From Bacteroidales bacterium UBA6248 (GTDB lineage: Bacteria; Bacteroidota; Bacteroidia; Bacteroidales; Lentimicrobiaceae), in assembly GCA_002441345.1 (NCBI GenBank), contig DJVU01000066.1, positions 1-5,942 on the forward strand: DNA of 5,942 nucleotides, given 5' to 3'. A model generated the notes under the pieces. It was given only the letters and a program-made list of their open reading frames with translations. It was not told the DNA's origin and searched no databases. The position numbers were made by a program, and so were the translations under genes. Positions 1-5,401 of this stretch are shown one piece after another. Each line of letters opens with the position of its first letter. Position 1 is the first letter of the stretch.

Positions 1-508
1 CGGCATACTGATCCTGTTTACCGCCCAGCATTCCCAGGTCATTTCTTTCAATTTCATATGCAAGTCTGGCAAGGTCGTATTCTCCAAGCGGCAAATTGAG
101 CCATTCAGCAAATGCTCCGAGAATTGCAACGACCAGGGTTGAAGATGTCCCTAAACCGGAACCCGGAGGTGCATCAACATAGGATGTCAATGAAAAGGAA
201 AGAGGTTTAAGGGAGAAATCCCGGACAATCCGGTTATAAATACCGGCAAGCAAACCCAGGTCTCCGCTTGAATCAAGTTCAGCAAGCATGCCGGTTTCCA
301 TACGGGCATTCTTATCGAGTGAATTCAGCACAATCCGCCCGTCGTTCGATGGAATTATTGTTGCATACGCATACATGCTGATGGTTGAATTCAGCACAGC
401 TCCGCCATAAAGATCGGAATAAGGTGCAACATCAGTACCTCCGCCAGCAAGCCCGAGCCTGAGCGGAGCCTTACTCCGGATTATTTTTCTGTTTTTCTTT
501 TTCTCCAA
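1..508 (-). CDS. GHMP-family sugar kinase, D-glycero-D-manno-heptose 7-phosphate kinase-like (partial, C-terminus outside window)
   Basis: This is the N-terminal 169 residues of a GHMP kinase; the rest lies beyond position 1. Seen directly: an opening strand IIRSKAPLRLGLAGGGTDV (residues 9-27), the glycine-rich ATP-binding motif 2 PPGSGLGTSST (114-124), and GGKQDQYA (162-169) at the edge. The AGGGTD start and GGKQDQYA are typical of the HddA-like branch, which phosphorylates heptose 7-phosphate at C1 on the way to GDP-heptose for surface glycans. That substrate is inferred from family resemblance, and another sugar is possible. No in-frame ATG exists between the upstream stop codon (TGA at about 588-590) and the conserved domain. 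I chose TTG at 508-506, which gives MEKKKNRKIIRSKAPLR; an ATA at 484-482 or TTG codons further upstream are alternatives. It lies 230 bp downstream of the glycosyltransferase operon on the same strand. Confident for the family, moderate for the substrate, low for the start. Confidence 0.85.
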   Translation of the reverse strand, partial: MEKKKNRKIIRSKAPLRLGLAGGGTDVAPYSDLYGGAVLNSTISMYAYATIIPSNDGRIVLNSLDKNARMETGMLAELDSSGDLGLLAGIYNRIVRDFSLKPLSFSLTSYVDAPPGSGLGTSSTLVVAILGAFAEWLNLPLGEYDLARLAYEIERNDLGMLGGKQDQYA

Positions 509-673
509 GTCAGTATCGTTTCTCAACAACCACAACAATGTGGAATTTGGTTTATTGCTAAATCGTTTACCGGTTAACGCTCAGGATGGTCAGATTTGTA
601 TAAGTTGTGCATAATTCCGGCAAGGTTCATATTCTGAATGCGGACTATTGCACACTGAGTATGAACGTAAAAG

Positions 674-705
674 GGAATAAAGGATTGTGCAGAATCAATT
701 ATTCC
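674..705 (-). terminator. Possible intrinsic terminator of the glycosyltransferase operon (perhaps bidirectional)
   Basis: On the minus strand, GGAATAA and TTATTCC form a perfect 7 bp stem. Inside it GATT pairs with AATC around a six-base loop. The stem is followed directly by CTTTT. It sits 34 bp after the stop codon of the GT4 gene, where a terminator would be expected. On the plus strand the same stem is followed by GGTTTTCCTTTTT. The stem is AT-rich and the T run is short, so it may be weak. The 509-738 gap otherwise shows no promoter match on either strand. Confidence 0.35.
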
Positions 706-738
706 GGTTTTCCTTTTTGAAAGAGAAAGGTACACGGT

Positions 739-1875
739 TCAGATTTTTTCTATTTCATCAAGCAATCCGTCCCATGAAAAGCGGGAGCGCTCAACAGCGA
801 CATTAGCACTGAATTCTGCTTCGCGATTTTCATTGTAAAATCGGAATATTGCATGTGCAAGGGATTGGGCATCAGGATTAACCACATATCCAACCTTTCC
901 ATCTGGAACCATTTCAGATAATCCGCCAACGTCCGTTGTTATGATTGGTTTACCAAAATGATATGCAACCTGAGTAACGCCACTTTGTGTGGCATGCCGG
1001 TAAGGCTGAACCACAACATCGCACGAACAGAAATAAAGGTATACGTCGGTGTTGGGAATAAAACTGGTTCTTAGTTCAAGTTTATCTTCCAGATTATTTG
1101 AGGCAATTATAGCCCGGTACTTCTCTTCATTATCGTAAAACTCTCCGGCTACCAGAAGTTTCGCTTTCAGATTTCTTAAGGTATCACCCGCAAGGGCTTC
1201 AAGAAGGATATCAAGACCCTTGTAATCGCGGATAAAACCGAAAAACAGCATATAGGATTTATCTTCAGGAAGCCCCAGCAACTTCTTTGCCTGCGCTTTC
1301 GAAATAACTTCACCGAAATTATCGTAAAGAGGATGCGGATGATAACGCCGGGGCTTGCTTCTGTCGAAAAGATTCAGATCGTTCAGTACCGATTTTGACA
1401 TAGCAACAAAGCCATCCACCGAGCCCGTAAAATACCTTACAAGCATTCCGTCGCCGGGCCTTTTCTCATGAGGCAGTATGTTATCGGTAATTGCAACGAC
1501 TTTGATGTTATAAAACTTTCTGAGAATGCGGGCTATGCTTCCAAGACATGGAGCCATAAACGGTATCCAGAATCTTACAACCACGAGATGCGGTTTTTGA
1601 GCGGCCACTTCGCGAGCCACTTTAATCCAGTTAAATGGATTTATGGAGTTTATCCGGATTCTGATATCGAGCCCTTCAGGGGGTAGTTCATTGGAATACT
1701 GCGTAGTACCTGGAAAAAAAATGGAAGGATACTGAAGGCTGAATGTATAGATAATAACCTCATCGCCCCGGTCGGCAAACGCTTTGGCCATACGCTCATT
1801 AAAGGTGGTTATTCCACCTCCCCTCAACGGATAGGCCGATCCAATTATTACCACTTTTTTCCCGGATGGAGTCAT
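739..1875 (-). CDS. Glycosyltransferase, GT4-like (GT-B fold)
   Basis: A complete 378-residue cytoplasmic glycosyltransferase, normal length for family 4, which moves a sugar from a nucleotide sugar to a glycan or lipid acceptor. Seen: an N-terminal Rossmann half beginning VVIIGSAYPLRGGGITTF (residues 8-25) with the glycine loop GGG; the interdomain motif FFGFIRDYKGLDILLEAL (211-228), which starts the donor-binding domain; and SGVTQVAYHFGKPIITTDVGGLSE (298-321), the usual donor-site region. The GT4 E-x7-E glutamate pair is not evident there: the segment reads ATQSGVTQVAYHF instead. I recall this variant from Bacteroidota relatives, so it is probably a family trait and not damage. No signal peptide or membrane helix is seen. 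It is the last gene of the operon, 23 bp after the GT2 gene. Donor and acceptor cannot be told. The context of GT2, a sugar kinase and UDP-glucose dehydrogenase suggests surface polysaccharide or glycolipid synthesis. Confidence 0.88.
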   Translation of the reverse strand: MTPSGKKVVIIGSAYPLRGGGITTFNERMAKAFADRGDEVIIYTFSLQYPSIFFPGTTQYSNELPPEGLDIRIRINSINPFNWIKVAREVAAQKPHLVVVRFWIPFMAPCLGSIARILRKFYNIKVVAITDNILPHEKRPGDGMLVRYFTGSVDGFVAMSKSVLNDLNLFDRSKPRRYHPHPLYDNFGEVISKAQAKKLLGLPEDKSYMLFFGFIRDYKGLDILLEALAGDTLRNLKAKLLVAGEFYDNEEKYRAIIASNNLEDKLELRTSFIPNTDVYLYFCSCDVVVQPYRHATQSGVTQVAYHFGKPIITTDVGGLSEMVPDGKVGYVVNPDAQSLAHAIFRFYNENREAEFSANVAVERSRFSWDGLLDEIEKI

Positions 1876-1898
1876 GGAAGTGCCGAATTAGTGTTTGT

Positions 1899-2834
1899 TC
1901 AGATCTCTTCTTCTACCAGATAGGCATTGCGGTCGCTCGAACTGCGGCTGATGAGCTCGCCCAGAAAACCGGCAAGAAAAAGCTGGGTTCCCATAATCAT
2001 AGCTAAAAGTCCGAAATAAAAGAGCGGACGCTCGGTCATTTTATACCCCGCCAAAAATAATTTAGCGTAAGCAAGATACGCAGCAATCACAAAGCCGGTA
2101 AAAAACAGCAGACTTCCCAAAGCTCCGAACAAATGCATAGGCTTTCGTCCAAAACGGGAGACAAACATGATGGAGATCAGATCGAGAAAGCCATTGATAA
2201 ACCTCTCCCAGCCGAACTTAGTAACACCATACTTCCGCTTCTGATGCACAACAACTTTTTCACCTATCTTTTTAAACCCCGCCCACTTGGCTATGACCGG
2301 AATATAACGGTGCATCTCGCCATAAACCTCAATCGATTTAACCACTTCACGCCGGTAAGCCTTAAGTCCGCAGTTCATATCGTGCAGTTTAACCCCCGAC
2401 ATCCGGCGTGTGGCCGCGTTATAAATCCTGGATGGCAGGTTCTTGGTCAGTTTCGCATCGTAACGCTTTTTCTTCCAGCCCGATACCAGATCGTATCCAT
2501 CCTCGCGAATCATACGGTACAATTCGGGAATTTCATCGGGACTGTCCTGTAAGTCAGCATCCATGGTTATAACCACATCACCCGTAACGATCTCAAAACC
2601 TTTGTTCAGCGCTGCCGATTTGCCATAATTCCTGCGAAAGCGGACAGCCCTGAGGCCGGCATTTGCAACGATCAGCTCTTTGATAACCTCCCATGAACGG
2701 TCGCTGCTTCCGTCATCCACAAGCACGACCTCATAGGAAAAGTGGTTTTCATTCATCACCCTCGCGATCCATGCAATCAGCTCAGGCAATGACTCCTCTT
2801 CGTTATATAAGGGAATTACAACGGAAATATCCAT
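1899..2834 (-). CDS. Glycosyltransferase family 2, polyprenyl-phosphate glycosyltransferase type (membrane-anchored)
   Basis: A complete 311-residue GT-A enzyme of the DPM1/ArnC/GtrB type, which loads a sugar from a nucleotide donor onto a polyprenyl phosphate at the inner face of the cytoplasmic membrane. Seen: the opening SVVIPLYNEEESLPEL (residues 4-19); the nucleotide-binding VDDGSSD (39-45); RRNYGKSAALNKGF (67-80); the metal-binding DADLQD (92-97); and the basic motif QKRKYGVTKFGW (198-209) of processive and dolichol-phosphate-type members. Two hydrophobic helices follow at about 233-256 and 270-292, then a short charged tail. This is the usual two-helix anchor. It lies between the DUF4199-like gene (18 bp upstream) and the GT4 gene (23 bp downstream), so the three are probably cotranscribed. 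I recall DUF4199 and GT2 genes being neighbours in other Bacteroidota. The sugar is unknown. It could supply a lipid-linked sugar used by another enzyme. Confidence 0.92.
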   Translation of the reverse strand: MDISVVIPLYNEEESLPELIAWIARVMNENHFSYEVVLVDDGSSDRSWEVIKELIVANAGLRAVRFRRNYGKSAALNKGFEIVTGDVVITMDADLQDSPDEIPELYRMIREDGYDLVSGWKKKRYDAKLTKNLPSRIYNAATRRMSGVKLHDMNCGLKAYRREVVKSIEVYGEMHRYIPVIAKWAGFKKIGEKVVVHQKRKYGVTKFGWERFINGFLDLISIMFVSRFGRKPMHLFGALGSLLFFTGFVIAAYLAYAKLFLAGYKMTERPLFYFGLLAMIMGTQLFLAGFLGELISRSSSDRNAYLVEEEI

Positions 2835-2852
2835 GAAATGCTCAGCTTAATA

Positions 2853-3428
2853 TTAAGATTCTTTGAAAGCAGCATCAAAACTGTTATCCTCCTTGCGTAC
2901 AAAGATCGCAATAATCAGAGAAAAGAGCGTTCCCCATAAAACGGTGGAGAAAACAACACTCAAACTCATAAATCCGGGACTCATCATCTTGCTTGTCATA
3001 ACCATGGCCTGGTCAACCTGCTCATCGGTAAGTCCCCGCTCCAGCAGCTTCAGCTCAGCCTCTTCAAGGAGCTTCGCCATGGCCGAGGTATCAAAATAAG
3101 TGTAAAACAAATACGTATAAATGGCAATTATCACTCCGGCAAAGAGGCTGATAAGAACACCCGATCCCAGACTGCGGCCGTAAGAAAGAAATCCCTGATT
3201 ATGCTTGTCGCGATAAACACGGGTACCCCAGAATATACCCGCAGCAATTACCAGCAGTGTAATGTAGTTTAACCAATTGGTACTACCCACGCTCATTGCA
3301 TACAGAACCAGCAATACCAGAATGTAAGCTCCGGCTGTATACAGTCCGTAACGCATTGAATTGATAAGCAATGAATCCCTTTTAGGGGTTTCAACCGGAG
3401 AACCGGAAGTTTCGTGTATGTTTTCCAT
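2853..3428 (-). CDS. DUF4199-like integral membrane protein
   Basis: A 191-residue membrane protein whose layout matches the DUF4199 family of Bacteroidota; its function is unknown. Seen: a polar N-terminus, then hydrophobic helices at about residues 30-46, 54-70, 86-110 and 153-177. Between the third and fourth helices is a charged, probably helical stretch (AKLLEEAELKLLERGLTDEQVDQAM, 118-142), followed by a methionine-rich turn (TSKMMSPGFM). The family trait of a conserved GF.SYG-type segment after helix 2 is present as QGFLSYGRSLGSG (78-90). The tail is charged (RKEDNSFDAAF). It is the first gene of the operon, with ATG about 20 bases from the predicted transcript start. Genes of this family often sit beside a GT2 gene, as here, which hints at a role linked to that enzyme or to the envelope, but nothing in the sequence proves it. 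Confidence 0.8.
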   Translation of the reverse strand: MENIHETSGSPVETPKRDSLLINSMRYGLYTAGAYILVLLVLYAMSVGSTNWLNYITLLVIAAGIFWGTRVYRDKHNQGFLSYGRSLGSGVLISLFAGVIIAIYTYLFYTYFDTSAMAKLLEEAELKLLERGLTDEQVDQAMVMTSKMMSPGFMSLSVVFSTVLWGTLFSLIIAIFVRKEDNSFDAAFKES

Positions 3429-3450
3429 TTTCAGCAGGTTTATCTTAGTG

Positions 3451-3482
3451 CAAACCTACATGAATTAATCGCAAATCACAAG
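3451..3482 (-). promoter_or_regulatory. Predicted promoter of the DUF4199-GT2-GT4 operon (Bacteroidota sigma-70 type)
   Basis: On the minus strand the -7 element TAGGTTTG (3458-3451) matches TAnnTTTG exactly. A -33 element CTTG (3482-3479) stands 20 bp upstream, one base off TTTG. This places the start of transcription near 3445, leaving a leader of about 18 bases before the ATG at 3428. It diverges from the SRP RNA promoter about 115 bp away. Confidence 0.6.
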
Positions 3483-3596
3483 GAATAAAGTGCGAAATTG
3501 AACTTGTACGGACGGGTTGATGAACAGCCATTTCCAGCGATTCCGGACGAACGGACCCGCTGTCCAGGGATTACGTTGTTCAAAATTTAACGTTCC

Positions 3597-3629
3597 TTTG
3601 CGTACTGAACCATAAATGTTGTATTTTTG
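3597..3629 (+). promoter_or_regulatory. Predicted promoter of the SRP RNA gene
   Basis: TTTG (3597-3600) and TATTTTTG (3622-3629) match the Bacteroidota -33/-7 consensus perfectly with a 21 bp spacer. The RNA begins at about 3633-3634, four to five bases past the -7 box, as expected. No other match occurs between here and the YciO-like gene at 3779. Confidence 0.8.
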
Positions 3630-3633
3630 CAGC

Positions 3634-3730
3634 GGGTAAGTCTTATACGACCAGCTCCCATTGAACTCCCCCAGGTCAGGAATGAAGCAAGGGTAGATGG
3701 TTGTAGCGGTGCGATATAAGTAGCTTACCC
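3634..3730 (+). ncRNA. ffs: Signal recognition particle RNA (4.5S RNA, small bacterial type)
   Basis: This RNA forms the signal recognition particle with Ffh and targets nascent membrane and secreted proteins to the translocon through FtsY. Seen: outer stem GGGTAAG (3634-3640) pairing with CTTACCC (3724-3730); a second stem CTTATA (3642-3647) with TATAAG (3715-3720); and the conserved domain IV, a GGAA tetraloop (3679-3682) closed by CA/TG, flanked by CCCAGGT on the 5' side and AAGCAAGGG on the 3' side, the internal loops that bind the Ffh M domain. The length of about 97 bases suits the short SRP RNA without an Alu domain. The ends are inferred from the outer stem and the promoter, so they may be off by a few bases. 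Confidence 0.93.
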
Positions 3731-3736
3731 TTTTTT
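3724..3736 (+). terminator. SRP RNA 3' stem arm plus T run (likely intrinsic termination)
   Basis: The 3' arm of the outer SRP stem (CTTACCC) is followed directly by six T residues (3731-3736). The long folded RNA followed by a U tract can act as an intrinsic terminator. If it is leaky, it would also feed the YciO-like gene, whose ATG is 42 bases further on and for which no promoter was found. Confidence 0.5.
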
Positions 3737-3778
3737 ATTACTGCATGGCTTGCAGAACTACCCCAAAACCCTGCGCCT

Positions 3779-4390
3779 ATGTTACTGAAAATTTACCCCG
3801 AAAACCCAAGTCCCAGACACATCCGTACCGTTGTTGAATGCCTTATGGACGGAGGAATTATCATCTATCCAACGGATACTGTTTACGGATTGGGCTGCGA
3901 CATCTTTAAATCAAAAGCAGTGGAGCGCATAGCTCAGATTAAGGGAATAAAAGCGGAAAAGGCAAATTTCTCCTTTATCTGCCACGATCTCAGCCAGCTT
4001 TCCGACTTCAGCAAACCCATTCCCAATGAGGTTTTCAAAATGATGCGCAAAAACCTTCCAGGTCCGTTTACCTTCATTCTTAACGCCAGCAACAACGTTC
4101 CAAAACTAATTCAAAGCAAAAAGAAAACAGTGGGTATACGTATTCCCGATAACAGCATCCCCGTCGAAATTGTCCGCGAACTGGGCCATCCGATAATGTC
4201 GACATCAATTCACGACGAAGATGAAATTATCGAATACACAACCGACCCCGAATTGATCTACGATAAGTATAAAAACCTTGTGGATATTGTAATTGATGGC
4301 GGTTACGGCGACAATGAAGCTTCAACCGTTATCGACTGCACCGGCGATGAACCTTTGATTATCCGCGAAGGAAAAGGAATTCTCAGCTGA
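3779..4390 (+). CDS. Sua5/YciO/YrdC-family protein, YciO-like (L-threonylcarbamoyladenylate synthase type)
   Basis: A complete 203-residue single-domain protein. The family makes threonylcarbamoyl-AMP from threonine, bicarbonate and ATP for the t6A modification of ANN-decoding tRNAs. Seen: YPTDTVYGLGCD (residues 30-41), the signature of the fold; NFSFICHDLSQLSDFSK (63-79); PGPFTFIL (94-101); KTVGIRIPDN (116-125); IMSTSIH (139-145); STVIDCTGD (182-190) and IIREGKG (194-200). The NFSFICHDLS, PGPFTFIL and VDIVIDGGYG segments resemble E. coli YciO more than TsaC/YrdC, and there is no Sua5 C-terminal extension. YciO proteins are reported to be weaker than TsaC in this reaction, so a different or secondary role is possible. 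No Shine-Dalgarno sequence precedes the ATG. The gene overlaps the cupin gene by one base and follows the SRP RNA by 48 bases. Confidence 0.9.
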   Translation: MLLKIYPENPSPRHIRTVVECLMDGGIIIYPTDTVYGLGCDIFKSKAVERIAQIKGIKAEKANFSFICHDLSQLSDFSKPIPNEVFKMMRKNLPGPFTFILNASNNVPKLIQSKKKTVGIRIPDNSIPVEIVRELGHPIMSTSIHDEDEIIEYTTDPELIYDKYKNLVDIVIDGGYGDNEASTVIDCTGDEPLIIREGKGILS

Positions 4391-4725
4391 TGATACAAAC
4401 AGGCAGTAACATATTCAAAATCAACGCTCCGAAACCAGGTGAACCCGAGATATTTGAGAAAATAGCCGACGGCGAGGTGCTGATCGAACGCATTGTTTCA
4501 TGCGGTCATGTAACCGCCCCCAACGAGTGGTATGACCAGATCAAAGATGAATGGGTGGTTTTGCTTTCCGGTGAAGCCAGCCTGGAATACGAAGATGGCA
4601 CCACTGTAGACCTCAGACCCGGCGATCACCTGCTTATACCGGCCCGGAAACGGCACAAGGTTACCTATACCAGTACCGAACCACCATGCATCTGGATTGC
4701 CGTACACGGGAATTTAAAACCGTAA
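4390..4725 (+). CDS. Small cupin-domain protein
   Basis: A complete 111-residue single-domain cupin (beta-barrel), function unknown. Seen: motif 1 region EWYDQIKDEWVVLLSGEASLEYEDG (residues 46-70), with E54 and G61 in the E-x6-G spacing; and motif 2 RPGDHLLIPARKRHKV (76-91), with the PGD turn and H89. The two histidines usual in motif 1 appear to be Y48 and Q50, so the standard 3-His/1-Glu metal site is not intact, although E54 and H89 remain. The end, PPCIWIAVHGNLKP, is a typical last strand. Its ATG overlaps the stop codon of the YciO-like gene (TGATG), which suggests translational coupling and a shared pathway or shared expression. The WYDQ...DEWVVLL pattern recurs in a family of small bacterial cupins as I recall it, but I know of no assigned reaction. 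Confidence 0.87.
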   Translation: MIQTGSNIFKINAPKPGEPEIFEKIADGEVLIERIVSCGHVTAPNEWYDQIKDEWVVLLSGEASLEYEDGTTVDLRPGDHLLIPARKRHKVTYTSTEPPCIWIAVHGNLKP

Positions 4726-4783
4726 TTAAAGCAATCATATTGATTCCTAAATATTTAAGAATTCATATAAATTTTAATCAAAA

Positions 4784-4812
4784 AAACCTTTGCCATTTTC
4801 AGGAAAAGGTTT
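4784..4812 (+). repeat. 8 bp inverted repeat within the tRNA promoter / after the cupin operon
   Basis: AAACCTTT (4784-4791) and AAAGGTTT (4805-4812) form a perfect inverted repeat around a 13-base loop. The left arm contains the first three bases of the -33 TTTG, and the right arm touches the first base of the -7 box. It could be an operator, the terminator of the yciO-cupin transcript (it is followed by ACTTTTG), or chance in AT-rich DNA. Confidence 0.4.
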
Positions 4813-4819
4813 ACTTTTG
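4789..4819 (+). promoter_or_regulatory. Predicted promoter of tRNA-Lys
   Basis: TTTG (4789-4792) and TACTTTTG (4812-4819) match the Bacteroidota -33/-7 consensus exactly with a 19 bp spacer. Transcription would start at about 4824-4826, giving a short leader before the mature tRNA at 4832. Confidence 0.75.
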
Positions 4820-4831
4820 CAGTCCCTTAAC

Positions 4832-4904
4832 GATTCCGTAGCTCAGCAGGTAGAGCACATCCCTTTTAAGGATGGGGTCCTGGGTTCGAGCCCCAGCGGG
4901 ATCA
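4832..4904 (+). tRNA. tRNA-Lys (anticodon TTT/UUU)
   Basis: A 73-base tRNA that folds cleanly. The acceptor arm GATTCCG pairs with CGGGATC (one G-T pair), followed by the discriminator A. The D stem is GCTC/GAGC. The anticodon stem CATCC/GGATG holds the loop CTTTTAA, with TTT at 4865-4867. The T stem CTGGG/CCCAG holds the loop TTCGAGC. The variable loop is short. No CCA is encoded (CAG follows), so the CCA end must be added enzymatically. It has its own promoter and terminator and appears to be a single-gene unit. Confidence 0.96.
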
Positions 4905-4907
4905 CAG

Positions 4908-4937
4908 AAAGCCGGTAGCAATACCGGCTTTTTCTTT
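4908..4937 (+). terminator. Intrinsic terminator of tRNA-Lys
   Basis: AAAGCCGGTA (4908-4917) and TACCGGCTTT (4922-4931) form a perfect 10 bp stem with a GCAA tetraloop. The stem ends in a T run (TTTTTCTTT from 4929). It begins three bases after the tRNA, so it should end this short transcript efficiently. Confidence 0.88.
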
Positions 4938-5401
4938 GTATATCAGCTATTTAACACCTTCACATCCACTTTTAAAAAGCACAAAAGAAGCGAAAATATC
5001 CCCCTTTTTACCCGTTTTACGATACCAATGCGCTGCTTTTTTAAAAATGTGATACCCTGTAATTCTATACTTATATAAATGTGCGACATTGCTCAACCTG
5101 CCCTCTGCCTTCATTATAAATACAACTTAAAGTACCGGTGCCATTCCTTAATTTACCCTGGTCTGAAATACCTGAGCTGACACCCGGCTGCCACGACCAG
5201 TCCTTTTTTAGTACCCTTAATCCATAACTGCATCCTTTTATTGACCTTTCAAAGTTCGTTCACGGTCCTTTTTTTTATGACACTAGAAGGTACCTGACTG
5301 GTATGTATCAAAAGGGAATCATAGCGTTACTACGGAAAGAATCCCATGTGAAGCCGGTTTTTGCCTCTGTTCAGGAAATTGAAAGGAATATCACCCACTT
5401 T
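4938..5401. other. Intergenic stretch without a convincing gene; terminator-like structures and T runs
   Basis: No coding region with recognisable family motifs was found on either strand. The stretch is rich in T runs on the plus strand. CTGGTC (5158-5163) can pair with GACCAG (5195-5200) across a 31-base loop that itself contains AGC/GCT, and T6 follows at 5204-5209. Further on, GACC (5243-5246) can pair with GGTC (5264-5267), followed by T8 at 5269-5276. A short frame at 5303-5413 would encode 36 residues (MYQKGIIALL...) without known motifs. No exact TAnnTTTG promoter was seen inside the stretch. It could hold a small RNA, an old decayed gene or plain spacer. Confidence 0.5.
5158..5209 (+). 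terminator. Terminator-like hairpin in the tRNA-ugd gap
   Basis: CTGGTC and GACCAG form a 6 bp stem, followed after TCC by six T residues. The 31-base loop is long for a terminator, which lowers confidence. It lies 220 bases after the tRNA terminator, where no gene is known to need it, so if real it would end an unrecognised transcript. Confidence 0.3.

Noticed and set aside
1468..1686. 72-codon plus-strand open frame
   Set aside because: It lies wholly inside the GT4 gene on the opposite strand; its product has no family features while the minus-strand frame has clear motifs.
2133..2552. 139-codon plus-strand open frame
   Set aside because: Antisense to the GT2 gene, whose catalytic motifs DADLQD and QKRKYG lie in the real frame; the antisense product is not protein-like.
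2863..3099. 78-codon plus-strand open frame
   Set aside because: Antisense shadow of the DUF4199-like gene; serine-rich low-complexity product.
3745..3778. ATG at 3745 as an earlier start for the YciO-like protein
   Set aside because: It is not in frame with the YciO-like gene, and the family N-terminus fits the ATG at 3779.
4498..4707. 69-codon minus-strand open frame
   Set aside because: Antisense to the cupin gene; no promoter or family motif.
4733..4745. AATCA-TAT-TGATT palindrome after the cupin stop codon
   Set aside because: A 5 bp AT-rich stem with a 3-base loop and no T run; too weak to call a terminator.
4872..5078. 68-codon plus-strand open frame
   Set aside because: Its start lies in the anticodon arm of tRNA-Lys and it reads through the tRNA terminator, so it cannot be a normal gene.
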